Notes: generated by a model from the letters alone, not told the origin. A DNA stretch of 64,000 nt from Vespula vulgaris (GCF_905475345.1 NC_066592.1:6852001-6916000); one strand, 5' to 3'; shown: positions 13,384-27,989, counted from the first letter of the stretch. A program made the numbers and translations.

Positions 13384-13547
13384 GTAACAAATATACGCGC
13401 TATTCTCAATTCTCATCCCATTTCCATGCTTTTTCCCTTCACCGATTTGCGAATTCACACTCTGTCGATTTTACAAACACGATGGTACTTGGATTAAATG
13501 TATCCGTTTGTATTTCAAACCCTTTGGTAATTTCAAGTTTCCGTAAA

Positions 13548-13578
<31 letters not shown>

Positions 13579-13940
13579 CTTTCTCTCTCTGTTCGTGAAT
13601 ATTAAAATTTTTATTAAAATCCATATATCCTATTTATGAATTATAATACGCGATACATATAGAACGAATAAATATCGATGAGGAAGATCGAAAGATTCTA
13701 ATTACGTTACTCACTATCGCCGACATCTAAGAATAATTGACGTCTGTTAAAAATCTAATTTCGCAAGGACGTTGTAAATTACGAACGTTGTTAATTACGA
13801 GAAACGATATGAAAATCAAAAGTAAGTGCGAAGGGAAAAAAAGATATAGCGTCTTCGTTTTTGTCGTCGTCGTCGTTATATCGTCGACGTAGACAATCGT
13901 ATCGATAAAAAGAGGAAGCATTTAACGGTGCTTAAAAGAC

Positions 13941-13980
<40 letters not shown>

Positions 13981-14716
13981 TAAAAAGAAAAAAAAGAGAG
14001 AGAAAAGAAGGAAAAACACGACGCGTAACGGCAATTACACTTTTCCTTACGAATGGAAAGGAAGAAAGCAAAGAGGATGCATTCGAGAATCGGTATCAGG
14101 AAGACGTTCTTTGTCGTCTATTATATTTCCCTGGATAAAGTGTGATTTTGAAACTATCGCCTGTTCGCGAAGCATACACAATATCTGTCGATACCCAAGA
14201 ACGGAAAGAGGAATTCCGTCGGTTCATATTTCGCCGATGCCCCGCAGGAAATAACGCTCCTTTATACAGACTACACGTGCACCCGGTATATCTAACATAC
14301 ATATATATATAGACATATATATATATGTGTATATATATATATATATGTATATATAAAGAAACACGCGCTTGCACATACACATGAATGCATAGGTACAATT
14401 CTATGAACGTACCAACACGTTCTTTCGTGTATGTGTGTGTGTGTGTACACGCGCACACACATGTGTATATGTCACGCTCGATAGGAGAAACGTTATTAGA
14501 GAAAACAATCTTGTCGTTCCGTATTCGAGCGACGATCGCACGGAAATCGTGCGCTTAATGGAAACTCGAGAAACGTTCCTCCCTTTTCTCGTACAATTAT
14601 AATTATTTAACGATCGTCGGATACTTAACTCGACGAAATTATTATAAATGGAAAATATCCCCCTCGCCATCACCCTGTTCATGAATTTTAATTCTAAATA
14701 ATTCTAAAAAGAATAC

Positions 14717-14721
<5 letters not shown>

Positions 14722-14756
<35 letters not shown>
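14722..14756. repeat. AT dinucleotide microsatellite
   Basis: Perfect run of about 17 units; a second AT/GT cluster lies at 14297-14356. Confidence 0.95.
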
Positions 14757-14758
<2 letters not shown>

Positions 14759-15622
14759 TATAGTTTGACCATAAATTACATATAAGCTGGTCTTTCCAAG
14801 CCACGCATAGGTTTCCCTATTTACGCCCTTTCCCCTTCACCCTCGTGCAGTACCGTTACGACGTAAAGCTCGTCCGCGTAAATGGCAAGCAGAGAGGAAT
14901 CAAAGAAGGGTGGAACGAACGGGGGGTCGAACAATAGAGACCAAGGGGGGTCGCGACTAAAGAGAAAGAGAGAGACTAGAAGAAGAGAAAGGAAAATAGT
15001 CGGGTCTCGAGGTGTTCTTGGATCCCACCCGCCGAGGAGATGAAACAATACATCAAAAGTTCTGCGTTAATTGTCCTTAAGTCACCGGCGATAAATTCAT
15101 TATGCGCGGGTAATGGTGTTATCGTGTTTTCGTTCCGCGGCCTCGCTAATGCCATGAAAGGGTAATGCCAACCTTTCGTTCCCGTTTTGTCCTGTAAAAT
15201 TCGTAGAATTCTCTCGCTTCTCTCTCGTTCTCCTTGATTCATCCAACCCTTCTTTTCCTTTTTTCTTTTTTCGTTTCCTCCCTCCTCTCTCATCGTCACC
15301 ACCCTCTTCCTGCTTTCGGTATTCCGTACCGCACTCCTCCCGTCACCCCTCGTCTCTTTTTCTTCCCTTTTTCTTTCTTTATCTTTTACGACATGTCCAA
15401 CCATCTTTCTCACTCTGAACGTTTCTTTCATAACCTTCGTCCCACTTTCTTTCCTCCCTTTCTTTTTTCTTTCTCTCTCACTCTCTCCTTTCCTTCCTTT
15501 CTTTCTTTCTTTTTCTCACTTTCGGACGAAGGCAAGAGTACTTCGCAGACTTCGTGATTCATTATACCATATATTTACTATAGCTTAGGCTGTAACCTCT
15601 GAAAGCAGTATCTGCGTCCTCT

Positions 15623-15667
<45 letters not shown>

Positions 15668-15911
15668 CGTTTTAAGAGGGAAATTAAATTCATTCTATTT
15701 ATTCATTCGCGCGGCTTCCGAGATCTTCTCTTCTATCCTTTCCCTTCCCCCCCCCCTCTCTCTCTTTTCTTCTTCTTTCTCTCTCCTCACGTTTCTTTCT
15801 CCGTCTACTCTTCTGTCTCTTCTGCTACTCTACGAGCGACGGAATGAAAACTTGCGGAGGAAGAAGTTATCGAGGCTGCATGAAAGTTGAAGAAACGTTG
15901 GCAAGTGAAAC

Positions 15912-15912
15912 T

Positions 15913-15947
<35 letters not shown>

Positions 15948-15950
15948 AAC
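15912..15950. repeat. ACG trinucleotide microsatellite
   Basis: Twelve or so ACG units, followed by GTC/GTA-rich DNA on the same strand (15957-16000), partly complementary to it. Confidence 0.95.
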
Positions 15951-17316
15951 GATGGTTGTCTTCATAGTCATCGTCGTAGTCGTCTTAGTCGTCTTCGTCA
16001 GAAAGAACTGTTCGCAGCTTTGCGGATAGCTTCTATGACAGAAAGAAAAAGAAAGATAAAGAGAAAGATAAAGATAGAAGACCTTTTAAACTATTAGCGA
16101 AGATGACACGACCGAAATGAACTTTTGAATCCTTTAGAGATACTTCAGATGGAGTCTCTCTATTTCAAAGAGAGGATCTTTATCGTTTTCTCTGGTTATT
16201 TCGATCGATCAGAAATCACGAATTCTCTATCTATGATCCTATATTAATATTCTAAAGAGAAACTTTTTACTTTACTTTAGCATACGTCCTTTTAATCAGG
16301 AATAATTTATAAGTACGTATACACGGTGTACGATGAACTGAGTCGCGATTTCTTTTTTTTTTTTTTAAACAAACGTGGAAAATATCTTTTACTTGTAAAA
16401 CTTTAATTCGTAATGTTTTAGATTAATGGAAGGAAGAAGAACGAAAGAGGAAAGAGAACAAAGAGAAAATATATAAGAGAAAAAACAAAATGGATAAATA
16501 TTTCATTGCGTGTACGACGATCGAAGTAACCGTGAGAAGAATAGAAATTAAATTAATACAGATTTTTTTCCAATCATAACGTTTGGAAATGAACTAATCG
16601 TAATACGTCCTTTGTATAATTTAACTCTTTGAATAATAAAATGGATAATCGAAAATTGAAAATGTATTAAAGTGCGTATAACTATGTGTACCTTTTTTTT
16701 TGGTATGAACGAAATCGAATAAAAAAGAAAAAATATAGATAAGAGAACAATATACGTTCGAAACGCGTGCAACGTTACATTTACAAGTTTCCTTTTTTCC
16801 TCTTCTTCCTCTACTTGTTTCTTTTTCCTTTTCTCTTCTTCCTTCTTGAAATTCCTACAAATTAGTCTCGTTGTCCGTCAAATTAGTAGAATGCACCAGT
16901 AATGAACAACCTCTATACCTCTTTTGAATTGTGAAAATATGGAAAATTATGATGGAACGATGATTAAAACGAAAAAGATCAAACTTTTTTTTCTTCGCCT
17001 TTTCTCTCTTTTTTTTTTTTTTTCTTCATTTTGACAAACGTATGATTTCTCTCATAGATCTGACGGATCATTAAGATCGTCATCTCAATGTTGTATTTTC
17101 AATGAAGAACGTTCAAGTCGATTCGTTACTGCCGGTTCAACCCGGTAATAAACTCGTCTAAAATAAACCGAGCAAAAAATATAAAAGAAAAAATAATTGT
17201 GAAATATGAATATGGTATATATATATTTTTTTCTTTTTTTATACGTTCGTTGCCAGAGAAAATTATGAAGTACGAAGCGCGGAAAGATAAAGGTTCCAAA
17301 CGGATACAATATAACA

Positions 17317-17748
17317 GTGACCCAGATTTGTTTGACGAGTGCACGTATACTGCCGATATACGTGACTAAATTTATCCATTGTTGTTTTGGAATAAACATT
17401 TTACAGAAGGTTGAATTATCAGGAAAAGGTGCTGAGCTTGACTTAACGGTAGTAACTCAACTACCGGTACTATCGTTCTGCCTTTTTGCCTGGTTGCTCT
17501 CTCTCTCTTTCTCTCTGTCTCTCTTTCATCAAACATACCCGTGTGTAACAAGCTGTGCCTGCCTCGATGTCCGTTTCAACGTTTACACGACACGAACCGT
17601 ACGGTTACAAACGAAAGTCCGTGTGCTATTTCCTGTAAGCACGAAATACTTCAAAAGCTTCCTACTGAAATACGGTATTACTGGAATAGGAATAACAATC
17701 GAGCACAGCGGTCTTCTCATGATCGCGTGCGTCCTGCGTTTCCGATAA
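17317..17748 (+). other. 143-codon open frame in unique sequence, coding status unclear
   Basis: This is one of the longest open frames that is not mainly a repeat. It opens with GTG rather than ATG. It includes a hydrophobic stretch (LPVLSFCLFAWLL) that runs into a short CT repeat, then a Cys-containing part (VTSCACLDVRF). AG acceptor-like TTTTACAG|AAGG at 17402-17410 and donor-like TCCT|GTAAGC near 17633 lie inside it. A second frame is open over 17541-17849. No family was recognised; chance in a stop-poor stretch is the default reading. Confidence 0.12.
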
Positions 17749-17849
17749 ATCCGAAACGATATCATCGAACTTCCTTCGATTCTACGAACTCCAGTTTACC
17801 AAGCGTCGATATGTTGTTCTCAACGTCTTTACTACGAACGAACGAATGA

Positions 17850-18018
17850 ATGGAGCGATATAAGAGAAATAGAACATGAAAGATCACTGATCGTTGAGAA
17901 TCCCGGAAGTTGGAACCCAAAGATAAGCGACTGTTTGTCCAACAGAAATTCTGAGTGCGATTTTCAAAATACACCGACGTAACTCCAAGTTTTCGATATC
18001 AAATTTTATCTCTTTCTC

Positions 18019-18059
<41 letters not shown>

Positions 18060-20784
18060 CTCTTTCGATTTCGTTCCTTTTTCATTTCCATAAATTAAAT
18101 CCAACTCGGTTCGATACTCGTACGTTTGCCGGTAGAAACAAGTTGGCCCACTTTCCGAATAAAACCGAATAAAACAGAGAAACTCGATGTGCTCTCGAAG
18201 GCGTTGCAGCATGGAAATACTCGGTAATATTCGATGCAAATTAAATTCTGGAAGACTTAGGAGAAATTAACGAGCTAACTCATGCAAAGGTTGACTTTTA
18301 CGGTGAATCAACATAGACGGGTTCTGATAAAAAAACGAGTACTTTCGTTTAGATTTTGGTTATTATATATATATATATATCTCCTTCTCTTTTTCGTTCT
18401 GTTTCCTTAGCTTCTTTCTTTCTTTCTTTCTTTCCTTCTTCCTTTCAGACTATTTATATCCACGTGTACTTTAAATATCTTGTCCTTTCCTTTTTTTCCT
18501 TTCTTTCCTTTCTACGTAAATACTCTAAATTGTTACTCAATTTTCTCTTTGTATCATTAAGTTGCCTTCGAAAAGCAAATATCTATCTATCATTTTATCT
18601 CTCTCTTACGCACGTCTTATCCGTTACGGAGGTTTTCTTCACAAATATCAAGGAAAGACGAACCGCTATCGTTTGTTCATGTTAACGAGACCTTTAATTA
18701 TGTTTAACGTTTGCCCAGGATAAACTATTCGTTATTAATGCGATACGAACCGGGTACGGTTGATGCGTCGTCGCATTAAAATTACAAGATCGAACGGAGT
18801 CGATTAAAAATGAAGATCTTATTACTACGGGATCATCGCGACATCGTTATCCGAATTTACCGATTACGAGAAGAAGAACATTCGTGTTTATCGTAGTAAT
18901 ATTCGTAGGTATTCATTGTCCATTGAAAATATTTCGGACGTAATATTTCAATGGGACGCTTTAACGCGGCTTTTATTCGAACGGAAGGCGTATCATTCGC
19001 ATAGCAATTAGTGTATATTAATTAAGCGCATTTACCCACGAACAATTTGACATAGCCGATATAATGTATTCGCCGAACATAATTTTATAAATTATATCGA
19101 ATAGATTGATTCCTTGATTCGACCAACTTTCAAATGAATTCCATGTTTTACGTGCTCCAAAGAGTAAATATGACAAACGCCACGAATAATACGTTTCGGA
19201 TTTCCCATGATAATATTGTAAATTAGTAAATCGCGTTACAGCGTACCCGAATAAAATAACATCCTAAAACGTTCATTGGTTCACTAATATTCCACTCGAC
19301 GGCACGTTCCGAATAATTATTCTCGTCGAATATCGAACTTGAAAGTTACATTGAAAGCTTAATTCAAGCGATCTCTATTCGTCGATTATCAGATATAATT
19401 AATAAGATTATTTGTTCTTGCTTCGTTGTGATTCTCATACGTTTTATAAAAATATTTTATGACAATAAATAACAATCAGAACGGTCTCTCTCTCTCTCTC
19501 TCTCTTTTACAAAAATCGAACGATTCGGTCGAACTAAATAGATAAGAAAAAACGCTAGAAAAAGAGAGAGAGAGAGAGAGAGAAACGACGAAGATTCTTT
19601 GATATCAGGAATGCTAATTAAAGTCGCAAAGCACTCAGACCAGAGGCCGGAGCATTCTTCCCGATGCCAAGGAGATCGTTCGCTGTCTATTAAGTAGTTT
19701 TCGTGTGTCTCGTAATTCGATTAAAGCCACTTAACGAACTTATCTCCGCTCGGGCTCGTCGCCCTTAGATTAGAGTTTAACTCAGAGGCTGACGTCGTGG
19801 GATTAAAAGAAAGGAAAAGGAGAGAATTAATCGTACTTCGACTTTCCGACGATCATCGTAGAAGCTTCGTTCATTAACTAAAAAAGAAAGGAAAAGAAAA
19901 GAAAGAGAAAGAGAGAACAAAATAAGGGAACAATAAAATAATAAGGATAATTATCAAACGAAATTATTTCTCAAATATGAAACGAGGAAGAGCGTAAGCG
20001 AACCGAGCAACACGATCGATCGTTTTTGTAAAATATTGTTCTACCATAGAGTCACGATAGAAGGTGAGAAAATATCTTCAATTATTCATAAGCACTTTAG
20101 GATTTTAGCACGAAACGTTGTTGTTTGGAGGAGGACAAGAAAGAGGACTAAGGAGATTCGTACCGTCGCAAGAACCGGCCGACTTTAAAGCCTTCGTCAT
20201 TATCTTATAGGACCCTATTAAATCCGAATCACGAGGAAGATTTTGATAAATAGAGAAACAAGGATGAGATCGAAAAAGAAAAAGAAAAAAGAAAAAGACA
20301 GAACGTAGTTTCTACGATAAAGTGCGTTTAACAACGACGATTCGAAAGAATTGTTCTCTTCCTTCTTTCTTTTTTTCAACGAAAGAAAAACAGTTTCTTG
20401 TTCTTTCGAATGTAAGAAGAATTCTTGGCTAACAGAATGTAACAGAATACACGACATACAACCCGTTCTACAAAAGCATTCTCACTTTTAGTTAAGTCCT
20501 CGAAAGATTTTCTTTAAACGATCATTCCCGAATTTTGATCTGAATAATAGAGACGAACGAAGGATCTCTATCTACAGAGTTATCAGACTTTTTATCTTAC
20601 GATTTAGTACGTAAGGAGGAAAGAAGAAAAAAAAAGAAAAGAAAACAAAACAAAGTGGACGATCGCGAAGCAAACGAGTGGCAGTTTTTCTAGAAATGCC
20701 ATTCTCAGAGACAATGAGAATAAGAGAGAGAGAAACAGAGATAGATCGACAGATATATAGATAGATATATAGATAGATAGAGAA

Positions 20785-20820
<36 letters not shown>

Positions 20821-23157
20821 CTCCTTGTGCTTTACCGTCGCGTGTACGACGACGTATTCGAGGAGTACCGAGCAATCCAGCCACCACCGGAGTCCCTCAA
20901 GAGAGCTCATCGAAATCAGAAGAGGAGTGGATAATCCTGGATGTCGGAATGTAGAACGAGGGCAGAGACGTACACCGAAGGACATCGAGAGCACCGACTG
21001 AAGAGATCGAGAATGCTTTCACCCCCTTCCTTCCATTCGCATCCCTGACCTTTACCCTGTCGTCCCATCTTCTCTTCTAATTTCGTCTATTCTTTCCTCG
21101 TGTCTATAAATTACTCAAACCTAACCTTTTTATTCGAAATATTAAGAATTGATTGTTAACGATCGGACGTCAACTCGTTCGCTATGTATAATTAGATAAA
21201 CCTGGTTTCGATAGGTCAAAGCTATTCTGTGAAAATTTCTTTTTGTTAATATCTCTATGAAGGAATGAAGGAATGAATGAATGAGTGAATGAAAGAGAAA
21301 AAAGTGTAATTTTGCAAAGTAGAGGGAAGTTTTATCGTAAATATCTATAAAAAGAAGAAGAAACGAAGTACGTTCGTAGACCGGAAAGAGAACGACGAAG
21401 CCATCGGTCGATTGGAGTCCATTGAATTCAGAAAATGAGTGGAGAAAGCTGTGCGGGTGACCCGAGCAAGGACATAGATGTCCTATGGGACATCGCGGTG
21501 GAAAACGAGACAGAAAGAAAGAAAGAAAGAAAGAGAAAGAGAGAGAGAGAGAAAAAAGAAAGGACGTCGAAGCGAAGAGAATCCTCTTCTTTCCATTGTA
21601 TTGAAATGCAGTGTCGTGCGAGTTCTCAACGGGTCGCATATATACCTTCTATATATATATATATATATGTATGTACATATATATATATATATAGGTATAT
21701 GGAGAGATATCGAGATATTTATCCGCTTGTAAAGATCGTCATTCGAATATTTATTTGCACGGAATCGAAGCGATGCGACCTTCCTCGTTCTACGTACGAA
21801 CCGTAACGGGATATTTTCTTTTCCACTTTAGCGCTTTCTTATACCTATCTTTGCCAATTCTAAAGAGAAAAATTTGTCCATGAAAAAGATATATCGCATG
21901 TATGTATATATGGCCAAGAAATAAATGTATTTTATAATGAAAATTTGTATCCATTCACGACTGATTTCTCATTCATCTCATTCGGGTCTCTCTACATCCT
22001 CGAAACTTTCGAAGGGAATAAACTCGAACGAAAATTTAATCTGGACCTTGCCACTTATCGTTCTCCATTGTTTTACTTATATCACGTGAATTTTAAATAG
22101 TTATTTAATATTCTGAGTACTTCAATCGCTGTTAGACTATTTTATCAAGGTACCTATATAACTAAGTATTTGATAATATAAATGTATAAAGAGCAAAAAA
22201 GGATTTAAAATGATATCATAAAAGAAATAAAAATAAAAGACACTCTCGTACAGTGGATTCGTTTCGTTCATTTCCGTGATCTATTTTCAAACAATTACAT
22301 CGGTTCAGTTCTTAAAATACTAAGACCATCTATTTCCGGACATGAGACGACATAATCTTGATTTTTCGTTGTCGGTCTTACCGGATATTTCTTACTACAA
22401 CATGCCTCTGAACTAAATTGAAAATGGAGAACGACGTGAGAGGGAAGGAAGAAGAAAAAAAAATGAAAAAGAAAAAAAAAAGAAAAAAAAAGAAAATTAC
22501 GAGAGAGATAGAGAGAGAAAAGCCGATGAAAACGTAAGAACATATCTGCCAGATAAAATTCTATTTTTCGTGTTTACGCGCAAGCGTCGTACGTGCTCCG
22601 ATTTAGTTACGAGCAAATCATTTGTATGTTTTTTCCTGTAAACTAGAATTCCATGAAACAATAACGTTTCGTTAAAACTGAATGTTTCAAAAGACTTATT
22701 CCTAGACCATTCTGAAAAGCCATCGAGCATCGAAGAATCGACCGTTTTCTCTCAACGCCACGCGAACCACCACTACAAGCACGAACGACGAGAAAGAAAC
22801 GAAGAGAAGAAAGAGAACTCTAGGAATGGCTTTCGAGAAAACCTTTCGACTTTCGACCGAGCGAAAAGCTTTGGAAGAAACGCCCACGATCGAGATAATC
22901 ACAGCTTCTTCTTCTTCTTCTTCTTCTTCTTCTTTCTTCTTCCTTCTTCCTCTTCTCTTTCTTCTTTTACCATGAAATTATCTCTTAACTGTCTACCTTC
23001 TTTCTCTTTATCTCTTACACGTACGATTGTACATCTATGTGTAACCGTGGGCGCGTGTTTGTGTGATTGTCGATTTCTCGAAACGATCCTTTTCCCCTTT
23101 AAACTACAAACGATTTCGGGTATAGTAAATGCTGGTTGAAATTGGGATCGAAAAGGA
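17850..23157. other. Mostly unique DNA; longest repeat-free block 18690-19470
   Basis: 18690-19470 is almost free of simple repeats and AT-rich, with no long frame and nothing recognised; it is a fair place to look for conserved non-coding elements. 20820-21020 is a short unique segment open in three plus frames and one minus frame. 21770-22430 is plain AT-rich DNA. Confidence 0.5.
19485..19585. repeat. Facing CT and GA tracts (potential hairpin)
   Basis: CT tract 19485-19506 and GA tract 19563-19583 are complementary and separated by about 57 unique bases. Confidence 0.8.
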
Positions 23158-23457
<300 letters not shown>

Positions 23458-23603
23458 AAGTCGACGAGGATTGGTCGTTTTATCGTATGCGAGGCAGAAG
23501 TCTCTCGATACTCGAAAATGTGCAATACCTACCTATATGTCAAAAGGAAGAAGAGAACGGGATTGAAATTAATGCTTCTCCATTATTGCACGACATATCC
23601 GTT

Positions 23604-23662
<59 letters not shown>

Positions 23663-24006
23663 CTCTTGTCTCTCTTGGTCGATCGTGGACAGCCGGTGGT
23701 GCATCGAGATAGCAACGGTCGTTCCAACCAGGGCCGATATTTCGCATTGAAACTCGCCGTCGACGTATCGAGCGCTAGAGCTCCGCTTTATGTTTATGCA
23801 GCCATGGGCCTCGCAAATATACATACGAACACGACAAGTACACATGGATAGATAAAGTATGTAGATATAGATATATATATATATATATGCTACTCCGAAA
23901 TCGTTGTGTATGTGTTGGTGGCATCACAGTTGGTAGTTCTCAACGGCACAATGCATATTTATATATTTACGTCGAGCTCAGAGAAGTATGAGGGAAGGCT
24001 TGACCC

Positions 24007-24047
<41 letters not shown>

Positions 24048-24178
24048 TTCTATCTATCTCTATCTTCATCTTTGACGACGATGACGATCGCATTATGCAT
24101 TATATTCGTGTTATCTTTTATCACCGATGAATTTGTATGTAAAAAGAAAATAGGTAAAAAGAAGGAAGAAAATATACA

Positions 24179-24228
24179 TATGTATGTATGTATTTTAGGA
24201 ATGTATGTATGTATGTATGTATGTATTC
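24179..24228. repeat. GTAT microsatellite
   Basis: Two GTAT arrays split by TTTTAGGAAT. Confidence 0.9.
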
Positions 24229-25283
24229 AGCGAATTTTATAAATCTCTTAAAGATCGACATAAACTAATATAGATATAACAGGATATATTTATTTTATTA
24301 TTTCAATATATTTTTATTTATTATTCCAACGTAACGTTGATTTCACGTATGGATATATATATAAATTTCCATTTTATTTCCATTTTGACAAGAACAATCT
24401 TAATAATGGTATTATAAGTTTCGTTTGACGTTAGAACATTTATTTCCTTACGTGACATAGTTGTATTCTCTTTTTTCAATCTATCGAGATCAAACGTTGC
24501 ATGGTTGAAATAACGTTGTCAATCAACGAATCTTAAATCAATAATATTAAAATTGAATAAATTAAATTAATAATAAAATTGGATTAACAAATACAGAATA
24601 TTAAAAAGCATCGTGATACTTAAGTATGTATAGAAAATTAGAAAAAAATTTATATATACATATATATGTATACATATATACGTATACACACATGTAATTA
24701 TACCGAGGACGAGTTAGAAGATCGTAGGACAAACTGGCTCGTGCCCACTGAGGATTAGTCAGCTGTGTTAGTCAGGATGAGATCTATTTGCGTTGTTAGC
24801 AGCGATGCTAGGAGATAGTAGAAAGAAGAAGAAGAAGAGAGGAGGCCACGAAAAAGGGGGTCAATGTAGGGTGGCGCGATGCAACGATCGTAATTAGAAC
24901 GAAAAAGCTCGTTCGCCGTCAGAAGAACAGAGGGAAATGTAAAAGAAACGACGAAAATCAGAGCGGAAGAAAGAAAGAATGAAGAGAAAGAAAGAGAGAA
25001 AACTAGTCGAAGTCGACGATGGAAAAAGGATGAAAGAGAGAAAAGTGGAGAGAAAGAGAAAGAGATAGATAGATGGATAGATAGATAGATAGAGAGAGAA
25101 AGAGGAAGAGGATCTTCGCTTCGAATTTCCAAGTGCACACATCCCTAACTAGGTTACGTAACGCAATTAGCGCCTCCGCTAATTTCTCAGCGCCGACTAG
25201 GCAACCAGTTAGGATGGTAGTTCACTATTAATGGGCAAATACAAAGCGCCGACTATCTGGTGCGCCTAGTAACCTTCTCTCTC

Positions 25284-25287
25284 TCTG

Positions 25288-25320
<33 letters not shown>

Positions 25321-25335
25321 ATATATATATATATC
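25284..25335. repeat. CTAT then AT microsatellite
   Basis: About nine CTAT units followed by AT. Confidence 0.9.
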
Positions 25336-26119
25336 TACTTCTCTTTGTCGCTCTTGTCCGTTCTCCCTTTCTCTGAACCTCTAAGTCTATGTTTTATGAA
25401 CGCTCACACGTAGGACACGTTCATATACGTAAGGACACGTTACACACGTAGAAACGAATGCTCGAAGAAGAGGAAGAGAGATATCAACGTAATCACAGTA
25501 TGGAACAGTACTTGTCCAATTGACAAGTGAAATCAGTGGATGGACGTCGATTCTAAAATTCCTTAGTATCTCGATGAAAAATACGAGTTCGTTTAAGAGT
25601 AAGAGTATGGAGATAGGAGTGAGGGAGGGAGAGAGAGAGAGAGAAAGAGAGAATGAGAAAGAGAGAGAAGACGAATAAAAGAGCGAAAGAGACGAAAATA
25701 ACGGATATTCGACTCGGTGGTACTCGACGTTAATGCAGCGAAAACGCATGCAAGCGAATTTTCAACCAACACACACACATACAGAGAGAGAGAGAGAGAG
25801 AGAGAGAAGTACGTTGAAATATTCGAAAGACAACAATTTGGGGAAAGAATAAAACCCGAGCGTCACTGAATACCGGAGCTTTTTCGTTCGTTCTATCTTT
25901 CTACCTTTCTGCAAATCGTATAGCGACGCGCGAATTTCGAACTACCAGAAAGTCAAGCTTTTCTAGAAAAGCGTTCGACGTATGCGATACGCCAGTGAAA
26001 AAGTAGATCCACGAGCGTATCACCCAGCGATGCTCGACGACAACGGCAAATCCGGTGTAAAATATAAATCGGTAATGCCGCCAAAAAATTCGCTCGAAAG
26101 CACGTTCTTCCCATCCTTC

Positions 26120-26145
26120 TCATTCTCTCTCTTACTCTCTTACTC

Positions 26146-26193
<48 letters not shown>

Positions 26194-26231
26194 ATTCTCC
26201 CTCTCTCTCTCTCTCTCTGTCTCTTTCTCTG

Positions 26232-26262
<31 letters not shown>

Positions 26263-26272
26263 TGTTCTACCC
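26120..26272. repeat. Long CT-rich tract
   Basis: CT units with scattered TTT and TGT interruptions over 150 bases. The upstream 40 codons of the plus frame from 25982 (start RYASEKVDPRAYHPAMLDDN) are unique, but the rest is repeat. Confidence 0.9.
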
Positions 26273-27118
26273 TCCTACTACGTACGCAATATTTCTCTTT
26301 TGTCGGAAATCGATCCGAAGTTTTTTTTTCCTCTCTCTCTCTCTCTGTTCCCGATACCTCTCTCTTTCGTTTCGGTCTTTAGCCCCGATAATACCGGCCA
26401 TCATATGTTTCTATCAGGTACGAATCATCCTAACGACTATCAAAAGCGAGTCTTTGTAGTACTTTCGAAGGTAATAAAATCGAGAGGAGTTTGAAATAGA
26501 AAAAGGGAGAAGTAGAGAAACGGAAGGAGAGAAACAGAGATAAAATTACAAATTTCTCTCATATATTTCCGTCTTTTCGATGTTTTCGATTTAATTAAGA
26601 GATACGTGAAAACGTAAGCTGCACCGATAAGCATTCGAATAAAATCAAATTCAATTTGAAGAACGAACGAAAAGGGATGATAATAAAAGCATTGAATATC
26701 GAAGAGAATATTCGCGTATTTGTCTCATCCTCTCTGTCTGTCTCTCTTCCTCACACTCCTCCCCCCTCTCTCTCTCTCTCTTCCACCCTCTCCCTCCGTG
26801 AAATAATTTCATTTCCGAGATGATGGCAAATTATTTGATAAAAGAGAACGAGTGAAGGAGATAAAGATACAGGGAGGGAGAGAGAATGAAAATGAGAGAG
26901 AATGAGAGGAGAAATCATCATTTTTTTTTCTTTTTTTTTTTTTTTTTCAATAGACAGGAAACACGACTGGATCGGAGAATCGAGAGAGTCAAGTTTAATA
27001 CTCAACAAAATGCTTCCAGCTTTGTCAGAGGTTGAGCTTGACGCGTAAAAAGGGCATAGCGTCCGGGGGGGTTATCGAAGCAAGAGAGGCAAGCGAGGCC
27101 GAGCTTTTAATCGTCGTC

Positions 27119-27156
<38 letters not shown>

Positions 27157-27520
27157 ATCTATCTCTCTCTCATCCTTTCACTCTTCTCCCACTCTCTCTT
27201 TTATTTTGTCCCCTTTTTTGTTTTACGTCGCATTCTCGCACACGTATTCGCGTGCGTGTGCACTCAGGCTCGAGAACAGTGTCGGAATTCACTTTAACGG
27301 ACCTTAGTAATTACCTAGCACCTAGTTGAGTTCTTCGCTTATTTGCCTTGACTCTGATTAACCTTCCGCGTGATTCTCTACCCTCTTCGAAGGAGACGGA
27401 AATATTCGTTGGAACTTATGGAAACGTAATTATCCACGTCCAATTCGCTACGGGTAATATTTCTTTTTTTTCCCCTTCTCCAATCTACCCATCCCTCCTT
27501 TTTTTTCTTCCTCTTTTCGT

Positions 27521-27523
27521 GTG

Positions 27524-27556
<33 letters not shown>

Positions 27557-27568
27557 TATCTCTCTCTT

Positions 27569-27606
<38 letters not shown>
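27521..27606. repeat. CT dinucleotide microsatellite, interrupted
   Basis: Two CT blocks (27523-27551 and 27565-27605) joined by imperfect CT-rich DNA. Confidence 0.95.
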
Positions 27607-27608
<2 letters not shown>

Positions 27609-27836
27609 ACTCTCCATTTGTTACGCTCATTAACATTCATCTTCAAAATTTCGTGCGTTGGAACTTCGAAAAATTAGAATGTTGCATTTTCACCGAGACC
27701 GTGGAGAGCGCACCGACCGCGAGAAAAATAATTTTTCACCATTTAAACTCAGCACGACTAATTGAAATATAAATGATTAACTAGTCCACGAATACTCGAA
27801 AAAGGAATTGCTGACGTACGTTTTGTAAATGCTACA

Positions 27837-27925
27837 TACATACACATCCATACATACATCTATACATACATACTTATATACATACATACATCTATATATA
27901 CATACATATTATATATAGTCGTATA
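27837..27925. repeat. CATA/AT microsatellite cluster
   Basis: Imperfect CATA units with AT blocks. Confidence 0.85.
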
Positions 27926-27985
27926 TAAAGATATATTTCTACCTAACGTAAGTTACCTAACACGCGCGTCCACGTCCGCGTCCAC

Positions 27986-27989
<4 letters not shown>

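Larger units (their letters stand above)
13382..17300. other. Unique DNA, AT-rich in its right half, no gene recognised
   Basis: GA tract 13940-13980, CT/C-rich DNA 15240-15840, and A/T-rich DNA 16040-17300 with poly-T runs. 14760-15230 is a unique, moderately GC stretch; its 75- and 151-codon frames lie in purine-rich DNA. Confidence 0.5.

Noticed and set aside
24755..24807. Another phase-1 terminal exon candidate (CTCCTAG then ASLLTTQIDLILTNTAD, stop)
   Set aside because: It lies 10 kb from the signal exon, is very short, and one in three acceptors fits by chance.
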